Source: Dryomyza anilis
Taxonomy: Eukaryota; Arthropoda; Insecta; Diptera; Dryomyzidae
Assembly: GCA_951804985.1 (NCBI GenBank)
Contig: OX638134.1
Coordinates: 82,811,679 to 82,875,678 of the forward strand
Reading direction: 5' to 3'
Length of the DNA stretch: 64,000 nt
A program made the position numbers and the translations under genes. Under the pieces are notes generated by a model that saw only the letters and a program-made list of their open reading frames with translations, was not told where the DNA came from and ran no database searches. Numbering within the stretch: the first letter of the stretch is position 1; each line of letters begins with the position of its first letter. Below, one piece after another: positions 11,310 through 22,903 of the stretch.

Positions 11310-12599
11310 GGACTTGCGGAGATTTACTATAAATATTCTAAAAAGTATAAAATATTTAAATTTGTATTTAACTACTTAAATTTATAATATGAGATTTGCA
11401 AAATTTTTCAACATTATAAAGTTGAAATAAATCGGATTCTTTAACATTTAATTAGATTTTCATGCAATGCGGTTGCCTTTGATGTATGAAGCACACTAGC
11501 GCATGTAACAACAGTTGCTGTTGGACCAGCAACATGCTACATAAAATGAAAAATGTCACAAAAAATAAAAAAATACAAAATTATATATTTTATATATTTA
11601 GAACGTCCAACTTTTTTCTTTGCATTACTGCAAAAATTTACCTCGATTCAAAATTTGCATAAAATAATTTTGAGTTTTAGGAAAAAGTTGTTAAAACTGT
11701 GTTGTTGCCGCTGCGGTGCTTGTAGTTGGTGCTGTGTTCTCCTGCAGATCTCCTCTAGTAGTAGTTGCCACGTTCTTGTGTTGGATGCCAGAAGGACAAA
11801 CATCCTTGGTGTAATTTTCTAAATACTTTGCTTGTTCGACGGAAGTTGTGGAGGTGTTGCTATTGCTGTCGATGATGGTGTTGATGTTGCTGCTGTTGAA
11901 ATAAAGTCACTTGCTCTGGGTTTTTGGACAGAAAGTTTTCGTGAATAATGTTGGTAGAAGGGAGCTGTTAAACCACAAATTTAATAACTGTAATTTAGAT
12001 AAATGTTTCGCATTTGCGTTGGCCACGAAAGGCAGTACTTTTGTGTGGTGGACCTTGCGTTATTAGAAACAGACATGCTTTTGAAAATTTATGTTTTATT
12101 TTCAAATAAAATAGGTTTGCTCTGACATGGCAGGGGCAGCCAGTCAAGCAGTCAGATTTTTAATTCTTCTACGCCTTCGACATCATTTAATGGAAATGAA
12201 GAAAAACAAAAAAAAAAAACTAAAACAGCAATAACTATGAAAAACATTGCACTGCTGGGAAATGCGCAAAACTGTCATCGCGTGCAAAGTTGTGATTTTC
12301 CCGCAAATTGGCAGCACTGACTGTGGCAACATGTAATTCAGAGGCAGGCAAAAACATGCCAGATAAAAATAATAATTACGCGATGCAATTCTTTTCATTA
12401 ACGCTATACATGCTCTACACATTACAACTAGGAAAAATTATTCGCTCAATGCTCGCTCACTCATAGGTGGAAATGTATTTGCGGAAATTATAAAATTTAC
12501 ATTAAAGGGTTTTTAATTATGATATTGATATCATGACTTGAATAAAAAGATTATTTCTTTAAGTGTGTTTTTTACCGATTTATACTAGCGCTAAGGTCT
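11310..12599. other. Unique block, no gene supported
   Basis: AT-rich flank, then patches richer in GC (11700-11900 with TGTTGCTGCTG runs, and 12120-12420). ORFs of 89 codons (11553-11822) and 79 codons (12183-12422, minus) have no recognisable domain, and part of the latter is a lysine/phenylalanine run. Conserved noncoding sequence is possible but cannot be tested here. Confidence 0.35.
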
Positions 12600-12735
12600 A
12601 TCGGAAATATGCTAACGGAATAATAAATACAACAATAATTTAATGGTATTATCAGTATTTTTCAATAGCATTTTGTAGTATTCAATAGTATTTATCGATT
12701 AAAATAATTTATCATATTTTACCCGGATTCGCTAC
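12600..12735 (+). mobile_element. Family B MITE, degenerate copy B5
   Basis: TTTAATGGTATT, AGTATTCAATAGTATTTATCGATTAAAATAAT and TTATCATATT blocks follow the order seen in B2 and B3. Both ends are lost. Confidence 0.4.
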
Positions 12736-13049
12736 CGATATCCTTTTTCTTTTTAAAATAGAATAAAATCAAGTGGTTTTTAAATGTCGTAGATTTAGTT
12801 CAAAATTGGTATATTGCTGGAATATGTAATCTTTTTTTCATTTGTGTAAAATATTAAACACGTTGGTGATCCGGTTACCGAATACCAATACAATATGCGA
12901 CTTTTTTAATTTCATAGTTATGATAAACAGACAAATATTTTAGTATCAGTATAGAATTGGTGGGGTTTTTAAAAGAAAATATTGTTACGAAAAGATATAA
13001 TTTGCCCCGTAGTGCAAGCATTCAACAATAATTTATGAGACGCAAGACA

Positions 13050-13133
13050 ATTCTGCGCACTAAGCAATGTGTTAGAAAGAAACGTAAGATCATTCAGCGT
13101 ACTAAGCAATGTGCGAGAAAGAGATGGAAGATC
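13050..13133 (+). repeat. Two tandem 42-bp units upstream of the promoter
   Basis: 13050-13091 and 13092-13133 are adjacent 42-bp units sharing ATTC(T/A)GCG(C/T)ACTAAGCAATGTG and AGAAAGA..AAGATCA. They lie about 50-130 bp upstream of the GAA/TTC array, so they could be duplicated regulatory sequence. The function is unknown. Confidence 0.7.
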
Positions 13134-13182
13134 AGCACATTAAAACCTATGAGTGAGAATGAGATGCCAATAGCATGCGTCA

Positions 13183-13292
13183 TTCACGAAACGAGTAGAA
13201 GATTCTCGAAACAAGTCGAAGCCTGTCGAAACATGTCGAACTGATGCCTGCAGTATATAAGGTCGCCGCATCTGAAGCACAGCACTTCAGTA
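13183..13292 (+). promoter_or_regulatory. Heat-shock-type core promoter: GAA/TTC array, TATA box, initiator
   Basis: GAA trinucleotides start at 13188, 13198, 13208, 13218, 13228 and 13238, an exact 10-bp phase. TTC at 13183 and 13203 falls in the 5-bp half phase. 13198-13210 is a perfect three-unit heat shock element (GAAnnTTCnnGAA) and 13183-13190 is TTCnnGAA. A TATA box, TATATAAGG, follows at 13254-13262. An initiator TCAGTA at 13287-13292 puts the likely start at 13289, about 30-35 bp downstream. After it are only short ORFs, for example 12 codons from ATGGAAATGCAGCAG at 13349, then degenerate repeats. It may drive a noncoding heat-shock RNA, a lost gene or an LTR-type element. The array is directly visible; inducibility is inference. 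Confidence 0.6.
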
Positions 13293-13529
13293 GTGATTGG
13301 AAAGTGATCGAGTGCATCTCGTGTGTGATCAATGTCAAGTTAAATTATGGAAATGCAGCAGTTGTTAGAAGAAATAGGATACTGACCGCAGGTCAATCTT
13401 GATTTTGATAAAATATATGTCAAAATAACAGACTTCATCTTTCAAATGTCGTTTACCCATCGTGCAGTCGTAAGAGCTTCCAATGAAGAATTTAAAAAAA
13501 AATATGTGAACATTTTTTTTCTTTCTGGC

Positions 13530-15510
13530 GCAAACATCCAGCCTTCTTATTTACAAAATGCTGTATATCCGACGATGGCATAAACGGCATTTGAAAGATA
13601 ACGTCTGCAGCTACATTTTGACATATATATGGTCAGTATCGAACTGTATTTCTTTTAAAAGAGACGATTCTTCTAGAAATGCAGATGTTTTTGTCCTGTC
13701 TATTAAAAAATATATTCTTTGGATTCGAATAAATTATGTTACTGCCTCTTTCTGTAGACTATCAAACGTAAGTGAAGTAATTTTAAATAAATGTCAAACA
13801 ATCAAAAGAGAAGTAATGAAATCAAAATTTGTGGGACGAAATTTCGACGTCAAGTTTTCTTTTCGAAATACAGAATGTCGATATTATTGAAATTATTTTA
13901 TTCGAAATAGATAGTTTTCTTGATAGTATCTGTCGATTTGTTAAAAACATGACATCTTTGTTGATTTCTCAATTACGACTATTCTTCTTGAGTTGCAGAA
14001 ATGGAGTACATATCGAATCAGAAATTGCGACTGTATATCTGGATTCAAAAAGAGATTTTTCTGACGATACACATCGGGACTATTTCCCTAAATAGTCCTG
14101 TAAAAATGGCTATGAAAACACAATTTGTAAATATGCTTCTTGATTTAAAAAGACTTTTTTCTTGGCGAATGTTTTTTTTTATTTTAGGACGAGCATTTTC
14201 TTGACTACTGGTAAATTACGACTATTTGTCTTCTAAACATCGCTATAAAACAAAGACGGCGGATATTCTTCTTGAGTCATGTTCAGAGAAATCATGACAA
14301 TACTTTACGAGTTGCAGATGTTTAGTCCAAGGCTCTGAAAACAGAAGTCCAGAATATTCTTCTTGATTCAAAGATGTTTTTTTTTAACTTACAACAGTGA
14401 AATCATGATTATTCTTCATGAGATGTAGAAGTATTTGACTTAATGGCTATCAAAACACAATATGTTATTATTCTTTTTGAAATATCTTTCTTGAGTACAT
14501 AGAAATCCCTTCAGTGGCGAATGTTCTCCTTGTTTAGAAGTCGGGTTTTACGGGCTTGGTCTTGATTGCGAATTTCTGTATAGTTAAAGGACGAGTTTTT
14601 TCTTTACCTCAGATAAAACACGACAATTCTTCTTGAGTTTGGGTTTGGATAGAAAATAGGTCGCTTTTGATACAAACTCTGCCTTTGTCTGCTTGAAATC
14701 ATTTGATAGAATAGAATATTCTTCTTGAGTTGCAGAAATATAGTCCTGACTATCAAAAAAGAAATAGCGAATTTTATTCGAATACGATTTTTTATTGGCT
14801 ATCAATAAACGAAATAAAACAAGTATAATGCAATTAAGATTGAGAAGACTCCTCAGTTTCTTTCTGATAATTGTACGCTCTCTTCTACTCTTTCTGGTCA
14901 ACAGTTTCATATCTTTGCTGTGGTAAATTTCTACTTGGATACTTCAAAAATTTCAGAAGTTAAACTCATGGTTATTAAAACAGAATTCGCGAAGTTCTTC
15001 TTGATTTAAAGAAATTTTGCTGATTACAGTCAAATCACTATTATTCATCTTGAGTGGCGAAAGTAAAATCAATGGCTTTCAAAAGATAATTTGTAAATAT
15101 TCTACTTGATTTGAAAACCGTTTTATTCTTGACTGCAGCGAAATACCGATTATTCTTCTTAAGTGTCGAATAATCCTCTTGATTAGAAGATGGTTTTTAT
15201 ATCTTGATCGCGTCTTGATCTTCTTTGTTAGATGATGAGATTTTTTTAATACAGAAAAATCACGACTGTTCTTCTCGAGTTGCAGAAGTTGAGTGTCTAT
15301 GGATATCGGAACAGAAATCGCGAATTTTTTACTTGAGTCGATGAGGATTTTGAGAATGTATGTCCATGGTTATCAAAAAGAGAAATGGCGAATTCTACTT
15401 GATTCGAAGAAGTAATATTCTTGTTTATTTAAAAAGAAAAAGAAAATAAGTACCTATTTTTCTCTTTTTTTTTGTGATAATTCTACCAACTCTTCTACTC
15501 TTTCCGGTCA
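13530..15510 (+). repeat. ~56-bp degenerate tandem repeat, family E, array E1
   Basis: Repeated, poorly conserved units built around ATTCTTCTTGAGTTGCAGAA, ATGGCTATCAAAACA and GCGAATATTCTTCTTGATT, at irregular spacing near 55-65 bp or multiples. A longer internal duplication is visible: TCTTCTACTCTTTCTGGTCAA near 14880 recurs as TCTTCTACTCTTTCCGGTCAA near 15493. A small reversed family F fragment is embedded at 14637-14705. ORFs of 60-110 codons inside the tract are not supported. Confidence 0.75.
14637..14705 (-). repeat. Family F fragment inside array E1
   Basis: TTTTGATACAAACTCTGCC and TTTGTCTGCTTGAAAT are the reverse of the family F segment (GGCGGAGTTTGTATCAAAA, ATTTCAAACAGACAAA). Family E repeats flank it on both sides. 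Confidence 0.6.
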
Positions 15511-16710
15511 AGAGTTTCTTGTGCCCCGTATAGGTGACGCATGCAACCAAATTTCAGCACGGTAACTGCGTGACTTCCGTTGCATTTATGTGCGCGCGCT
15601 TTTCCAGCGAATTGTTTATTTATCTGGCTGGCTGGCTGGCTTGCCTGCCTGTCTTGCTGAATTCTGTATGGTAGGCTTAGTGTTTTTTTTTATGTTGTTT
15701 TGCTATCCGTCTATATGACTGTCTATCTAACTGAATGTCTGTCTGTTGGTTGCCTGCATGTCCGTCGGTTCATCCATCCATCTGTCTGTCTGTGCCTGTC
15801 GCTGTACCTTTCTAAGCAGCAAATGCATCTGCTTTGATTCCCATTGCGTGTTTTGTTTAAAAAGTTCTCTGCATTCAACCAACCATTGTTGGCTCTGGCC
15901 CCTGCGCTTCCAAAGTCTCCTCACCCTCCTCCATCACCACCACCAACTACTTGTCTCGTTCGGCGTCGTCACCCGTTACTGTTCTGCCGCCATTGCATCG
16001 ACAACCGTCCAGCCAGCCAGTGGCAACCATTGAAAATTTCCACATGGTCGCTCAACTGAAAATTTTTTGCAGCTTTTCATTTTTGTTGGCATCGCAATTT
16101 TATTTTCTTCTTGTTGTTATTGTTGTTCGGTGCGTTTTCCTACACATATTGTTGTTGTTGTTGTTGTTTTTATTATTATTGTTATTGTTGTTGCGGCAAC
16201 TAATTTTTGTTTGTATTGTTTTTCTTATTTTTTATATATTTCTATATATTTTTTCATTTATAATAAATTTATCTTTTATTATTTTAGCTTTTTCATGTTA
16301 TGTTATTGTTTTTTTTGTTGTTGTTTTAGTTGTTGCTGCAATTGTTTATGTTGTTGTAATTGCTGTTGTTATTGTGCGCTGCAATAATCCGCACACAACG
16401 TGGGAGTTTGTACCATGTACCGCAACTGTGCCCCCCCTCGTCACCCCCCGGCTTTTCATCAGCCTCTCATCGACTTCCTATCTGAAGCGACTGCCATGTC
16501 GACGACAGTTCCAAGTCCAATTTATTATCGTTATTGTTCGGTTCGGTGTTGGTTGCCTTCAATGCTTTTAGGTTGTCTTCATTTTAATCGCTGCTGTTGC
16601 TATTGCAGTTGCATGAAATGCGGCAACAACAGCAAATTTTTTTCAAAAGCCAAATTACAGCCCTGTTGCTGTGCGCGCAATAATTGTTGCAATTCTGCAG
16701 AAAGTCGTCG
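15511..16710. other. Unique block with GGCT, GTCT and TTG microsatellites
   Basis: Contains GGCTGGCTGGCTGGC near 15627, CTGTCTGTCTGT runs near 15740-15800, CCTCCATCACCACCACC near 15928 and TTG runs at 16149-16167. Overlapping plus-strand ORFs (15951-16571 and 16067-16387) are dominated by Val/Leu/Phe runs encoded by TTG/TTA repeats and look spurious. Confidence 0.5.
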
Positions 16711-18030
16711 TTCAAAAGTTTTTCACTATATATTTTTCAATAAAAATTCAATTTTTCACTAAAAAATTCAATTTTTCTCTAAAAATTCAATTTTTCTCTA
16801 AAAATTCAAATTTTCACTTAAAATTCAATTTGTCACAAAAATTGATTTTTCTTTACTAAAAATTAAATTTTTCGTTAAAATTTCAATTTTGTACTAAAAG
16901 ATCAAATTTTTCACAAAAATTCAATTTTTTACTACAAAAATTCAATTTCTCACTAAAAATTCAATTTTTCACTAAAAATTCAATTTTTCACTAAAAATTC
17001 AATTTTTCACTAAAAATTCAATTTTTCACTAAAAATTCAATTTTTCACTAAAAATTCAATTTTTCACTTAAATTCCATTTTACACTCAAAATTCAATTTT
17101 TCACTATAAATTCCATTTTTCACTTGAATTCCATTTTTCACTCAAAATTCAATTTTTCACTAAAAATTAAATTTTTCACTAAAAAAAATCAATTTTTCAC
17201 TAAAAATTAATTTTTTCACTAAAAAAAATCATTTTTTTACAAAAAATTTAATTTTTTACTAAAAATTTAATTTTTTACTAAAAATTTAATTTTTCACTAA
17301 AAATTCAATTTTTCACTTAAAATTCAATTTTTCACTAAAAATTCAATTTTTCACTTAAAATTCAAATTTTCACTTAAAATTCAAATTTTCACTATAAATT
17401 AAAATTTTCACTAAAAATTCAATTTTTCACTAAAAATTCAATTTTTCACTAAAAATTCAATTTTTCACTAAAAATTCAAATTTTCAATATAAATTAAAAT
17501 TTTCACTAAAAATTCAATTTTTCACTAAAAATTCAATTTTTCACTAAAAATTCAATTTTTCACTAAAAATTCAATTTTTCACTAAAAATTCAAATTTTCA
17601 CTCAAAATTCAATTTTTCACTAAAAATTCAATTTTTCACTAAAAATTCAATTTTTCACTAAAAATTCAATTTTTCACTAAAAATTCAATTTTTCACTAAA
17701 AATTCAATTTTTCACTAAAAATTCAATTTTTCACTAAAAATTCAATTTTTCACTAAAAATTCAATTTTTTCATTGAAAATTAAATTTTTCACTAAAATTA
17801 AAATTTTTACTTAAAATTCAATTTTCACTATAAATTCAATTTTTTACTAAAAACACAAATTTTCACTAACACTAAGAATTTAATTTATTCACTAAAAATC
17901 CAAATTATCACTAAAAATGCAAGTTTTCACTAAATATTTATAATTTCACTAAAAATTAAAATTTTCAGAAAATATTAAATTTATCACAAAAAAAAAAAAA
18001 AAATCAAAATTTTCATAAAAAATAAACGTA
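16711..18030 (+). repeat. 19-bp satellite S2, array a
   Basis: About 65-70 units of TTTTTCACTAAAAATTCAA. Homogeneous stretches (16960-17060, 17590-17760) alternate with diverged units toward both edges. The same unit occurs in four other arrays of this window. Confidence 0.95.
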
Positions 18031-18525
18031 TTAATATTTGTAAGAAATAGATATTCGGTTCAAAAATAAATATGAATTTAAAACATTTTAACTGGTACCG
18101 GTAATGTAAGTTTTTAAAATAAAAAACATATATTTTAGTTCATTAAATTATGACAATAGTCTATTCATATAAGCATTGTCCATTTCCGTCTATAACAGAG
18201 AATAGGAAATTCGGACAATTTTGACAAAGAATAGAAGCAAAAATAATATGTTCAATGGTTTCGTAAGTAAAGAGGCTTTTGATTTTATTTGTTTCCTATG
18301 AGTTTATAATTTTTATCATATATTTATTTTCTAAATTTAAAAATATAATTTATAGTAAAAAAATACAAAACGAACTCTTTTACTAACTGGAGCTTCAGAA
18401 CATTAAAACACTATTTCTAATCTTTATTATTTTTTACATGTTTTACTGTTATTTTAAAAGCATATTATATGATTTTTAAATATACTTTATTTTTATAATA
18501 ACAATACACACCTGATTACACAGAA
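18031..18525. other. AT-rich spacer
   Basis: Very AT-rich with no recognised repeat or gene. Confidence 0.4.
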
Positions 18526-18529
18526 TAAA

Positions 18530-20793
18530 AAATCATGAATTTTTTCATAAATATTATGAATTTTTTCTCCAACTAACAGATTCATCATATTTATGAATTC
18601 ATAATATATGAACTTATTCATACTATCGTACATCATAGTGAAGAACGAAATATTTAATGCAATGAATTTGAATCGACATATTGATGTATATAATCATATA
18701 ATCTATGAATAATTTAAAAATTTTGTAAAGTGTTCGTAATATTTATCAATATAATATTTAATATGATGAATATTGTTGAACTATTTTTTTTAATTATTCA
18801 ATTAATTATTATAATTATAATAATAATTATTAATTGTTGGATATTTTTTTCGATTTTTTTTCCAAAAATGTTGAAAATAGTTCAAAAAATAAATTTGGAA
18901 AAAAATATATTAAAAAATCTGATAATTTTTTTCCGAAAAAATGTTATCAAAAAAAGTGTCCGAAATTTTTTTTTTGTTCTTAATTTTTGTATGTATTTTT
19001 GATACTTTTTATAATATTCTTATAATATATTTTTGAAATTCAACATGCGAAGAACATCCTTTCTGTTCGAGTGCCCATTTGCAACTGAGCGCCACAAGTG
19101 TTTCCGAAAATATATTTTTTCCGAGCATGTTTTGCGTAACTTGGGGGTTGTTTTGCTCCACAATTGAAGTAGCAAATAGAGTGCTCCAGCTGCACGCATG
19201 ACACGTTAACGGCAAAAGACTCCACTTTTCCAATGGCAAAGGTTCGAGCATTATCTAAGACAAGAGCGACAACTGGCGGAATTTTCTAAAATTAAATATA
19301 TTTATAAAAATATTATTTGATTTTCTATTATTTTAAATTCAAATATTTTAATTTACTTATAGTCATCTCTTTGAAAACTGGGTCAGTTTAACACACAAAA
19401 TAAAAAATGTCACCAACAACTAGTAATCATCATATTGATGATTTCATTCATAGAACTAAAATCGTATTTTTTCAGTGTTTTTCATTTTTAATATTTTTGT
19501 TATCATTAAATTTCAAACAAAAATTGGTCTCCATTTACATATTTACTCATTTTTAATTCTTATAAGATTTATGATATTTAAATTAATATGGTTTGATGAA
19601 CAGAATTCATCAATATGATGTTCACTTTTTCATTAATATGATGAAATAAAGGCTTCGAATAATTAGCAATTAAATACTATAAATCCTCTAAAAACTATAA
19701 ATACATAAATGTGTAAATGGAGACACATTTGTGTTTGAACTTTGATATTAAAAAATATATAAATAATGAAAAACATTTAAAAATACGATTTTAATTCAAT
19801 GAATGTATTGATGAATTCTTTTTTCAAACCATGATCCATTGTATTGAAGAACCATTCATAATATTAATGACTAAAGCCATCAATGTTATGAATGCTATCA
19901 TAAATATGATGAACGCTTGGTAACTGTCGAAAAAGAGTTCTTCAATATGATGAATTGTATGTGAAGAAGACGTTTCATCATATTAATGAAGCAACATATA
20001 AAACACAACATATATGTTCATCATATTGAAGAACGCTGTTCATTAAACCAAATTTCTATCAAAATAATTTTATTTTCGTTCATTTTTTGCCGTAATTCTC
20101 AGTTCTCAAGTAGTTCTTGTATGTTATATCAAAAAATGTGTTATAATATATTTATAATTACAACTTTTTATTAATAAAAAGTAATATTTATAAAAAAATA
20201 TATATAAAAAAAAAAAAAAAAATCGAAAAAAACATTTTTTTTTCACTGTTTTTTTTAATAAAATTTGAACAACACTTTTTTTTCGAATTATTTTATAAAT
20301 TTTTTTTTTTTGAAAAAATATTATGAACAAATTTATCAATATGACAATTCAAATTGATTGTATTAAATATTTTGTTCATATATATAATGAATGCATTCAT
20401 AATTATGTAATTTAATGAACGTTGGTATCAATATGATGAATCTGGTAGTTGGTGAATAAATTCATCATATTGAAGAATTACTTGAAAACTGAGAAGTACG
20501 GCAAAAAATAATGAAAAATAAATATTTTAATTGAAATTTAATTTAATAAACAGCATTCTTCAATATGAAGTACATTTATGTTGTATTTTATGTTTTTGTT
20601 CATTAATATAATGAAACATACAATTCATCATATTGAAGAACACATTTTCTTTAGTTAGCAAGCGTACATCATATTTATGATAGCGTTCATAACATTGATT
20701 TAGTTAGTCATTGATATTATGAACGGTTCTTTAATACAATGAATCATGGTTTGAAGAACGAAATTCATCAATATGATGTACATTTTTTCTGTG
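18530..20793. mobile_element. Family J foldback element(s), copies J2 and J3, with a higher-GC core
   Basis: 18530-19010 (starting CACAGAATAAAAAATCATGAA) reads as the reverse of the J1 type. 19400-20793 carries forward blocks and ends GTACATTTTTTCTGTG. ATTCATCATATTGA palindromes fill both halves. Between them, 19020-19260 is clearly richer in GC and holds overlapping minus-strand ORFs (19009-19251 and 19040-19225). The second contains Cys-rich peptides such as CVQLEHSICYFNCG. The whole could be one ~2.26-kb element with a decayed internal gene, or two elements flanking unique DNA. No transposase motif was recognised. Confidence 0.5.
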
Positions 20794-21127
20794 TATACTC
20801 ATAATAGGAATATGAACTTAAAATAGCGTTAAGGAAAAAGTTTCCTCATATGAAGAACATTTTTCTCATTTTAAGGAAACGTTTTTCTTATAATAAGAAT
20901 ATTACCTTTTATTAAACAAAAAATGTGCCTTGAAATAAGGAAGTTAATTTACCTTAACATAAGGAAGTAAGGAGTATAGAATCGAATCATTTTTTATGTA
21001 GTGTAAATTATAATATTAGCTTTACATTTTATTTTAAAACAACCGAAAAGTGTCTAACAATAAATAGTACCTCATAAATTAGTTGATGAATGAAAAGGTT
21101 GTACAATCCAATTTTTTCTATAACATA
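20794..21127. other. Spacer with AAGGAAA hairpins
   Basis: Short inverted words (TTAAGGAAAAAGTTTCC, TTAAGGAAACG, TTCTTATAATAAGAA) at 20820-20970, then AT-rich DNA. Possibly another small foldback element; the ends were not found. Confidence 0.35.
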
Positions 21128-21323
21128 AAAGTGTCTACAAGGTGTTAGCATCAACCAAAATATGGGGTAAATACCATTTCCCATTTCGGGTTGGCATTGT
21201 TATAGGTCTACAATGGTATTTTAATCATTGCATTGTATGCTTGTCATAGTCCGATCAGTTACATGTTCAACTCGTAAGTTTAATGATCATGTCTACCCAA
21301 AAAGGGGCAACTTTCTGCTAGGG
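21128..21323 (+). mobile_element. Family H element, degenerate copy H3
   Basis: Contains GTCCGATCAGTTACATG and AATGATCATGTC, and ends GGGGCAACTTTCTGCTAGGG, close to the right terminus of H1. The left end is uncertain. Confidence 0.4.
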
Positions 21324-21639
21324 ATGACGTTTTCGAAACCCCATTTTCACCTGTTTAAGTAGTTCGTTGCACCTAGCCGACAAACATGCCCGAACATATT
21401 GTTGCCCCGCAAGTGTCCTTGTTTTTCTTGATCCTTATCAAAGGAACAGGATTCTGAATTTATGATGTTACTGCTGCAGCTTGAGCAGGATGAAAAGACT
21501 GGTAGACTTTTGTAATATGTTTTTTATTATTATTTGTTTTGTCCGTTACAGTTACAGTTTCTTGTTTTATTCTTAGGGTTTTTTTTTTAGTTTATGTGCG
21601 GCACATTAATTTGTTTTCTTTACGTTAACGTTATACGCT

Positions 21640-21960
21640 AATGACACGCCGACGTGAACTTGACCGTGGCTATCGCACGGTGCAGATCTCAGATCTCTTA
21701 TGGCTGTTGGTGGTGTTGCTGTTGCTGCTGATGATGTTGCTGCGGCTTGCTGCTGTTGCCGGACGCCCCACGTAGACGAACTGCAACGTTTTGTTGCACT
21801 TTAGACCAAACCAATCATTTTGGACGGTTGTTGGTAGATGAAACGCGCGTGCAACGCGGAAAATAAGATACAAATCGCGCACTCATTCAGTTCCGCTCTG
21901 ACAAATAGACAGTCGGACGGATGGACGCACGGACGGACAGGTATTATAGTATGTGGTACG
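21640..21960 (+). promoter_or_regulatory. Candidate GC-rich promoter island
   Basis: A GC-enriched block in AT-rich surroundings, with CTG/TTG repeats. It holds an initiator match TCAGTT at 21887-21892, GGACGG words 25-45 bp downstream, and a donor-like CAG|GTATTA at 21940/21941. The GGACG is one base out of register for a downstream promoter element counted from A+1, so support is weak. Minus-strand ORFs here have no recognised domain. Confidence 0.25.
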
Positions 21961-22660
21961 TAATACAAAATTCTTTTAGAGTTTTCCCGCCACAATTAGA
22001 GCTGAAAGTAACAGCCGACACGAACGTGGTCATAATTGAAAAGGCCACTAAGTGAAATATGTTAGGGTAGGTTGTAGAGGTCCTGCCAAGGATCGGCGCA
22101 GGTGATTTTGGCGGCAAACACTTGAGCATGAAGACAAAAAGTGGAAAAAACATGTGGCTGCCTTTGAAAATGATAGTGTTTATATTGCTAAAGAGCTGTT
22201 CTGGTTTTCAAGATGATGACACATGACATTTTTAAAGGTTAACAATTGATAATAGGGCTACGCAATTCCTGGTTTAAATTTGGCCTAAAGGAAAGACATG
22301 ATCACGGTCGGGCAATGACAAGTTAAAAATACAATCAACAGTTTCCAATTTTGTTCGTAGAACAATTTTATAAGGGAGTAGTCCTATTCAGACACTTTTC
22401 AAGTGTACTATGATATTTTGCATAAAACTTTAAATGCCACTAAATTGTTGTCAATTTCATCATATTGCTCTAAATTGTTTTTTTTTTTAGTATTGTCATT
22501 CTTTAAAGTGACCCTTTTGCAAAATAAAAGTAAATCAAAAAATAAAAAATAAATTGCTCTAAAAAAATAATAGTTCATAAATAATTCATTTTTTCCGTTT
22601 TAGCGGCTGTTTTTAAATTTGCGAATTTTTCGTAAATTTACGTAGCACCCAACGGTATCG
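21961..22660. other. Spacer with a possible family H remnant
   Basis: GACATGATCACGGTCGGGCAATGACA at about 22290-22320 resembles family H interiors. The rest is AT-rich and featureless. Confidence 0.35.
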
Positions 22661-22773
22661 CATCGTCAAATGTTAGCCGTTCGTCGTCGTCGTCGTCGTC
22701 ATACGTCCAAAATGTCCGTCCCGACGTCCGGTGTTGTTACTGCGTTCGGGTACATTTGCTGAACCAAAACATC

Positions 22774-22897
22774 AGTGCTTGCTTGATTCGTGTCTTGATT
22801 TTTCCGTTGCAAAACACATTTTAATTTATTTCACTTTGACGACCGACGAACGAGTTGAGGTTAATTGAAAGTCTCGCTGTTTCTGATTAAGAAGGAA
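22774..22897 (+). other. Candidate noncoding first exon (5' UTR) with GTAAGT donor
   Basis: A GC-rich patch (22660-22890, including a GTCGTCGTC run at about 22683-22699) carries an initiator match TCAGTG at 22772-22777 and ends at a strong splice donor AA|GTAAGT (22898-22903), after which sequence turns AT-rich like an intron. No TATA box and no in-register downstream element is seen, and there is no useful ORF, so if real it is untranslated. The opposite reading, a chance donor in a conserved noncoding block, cannot be excluded. Confidence 0.3.
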
Positions 22898-22903
22898 GTA
22901 AGT

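Noticed and set aside
12983..13430. Solo LTR starting TGTTACGA at 12983
   Set aside because: The start and the TATA/initiator would fit an LTR, but no matching end, no target duplication and no second copy could be found in the window.
15951..16571. 206-codon plus-strand ORF
   Set aside because: Mostly Val/Leu/Ile/Phe encoded by TTG/TTA microsatellites; another frame of the same DNA is equally open.
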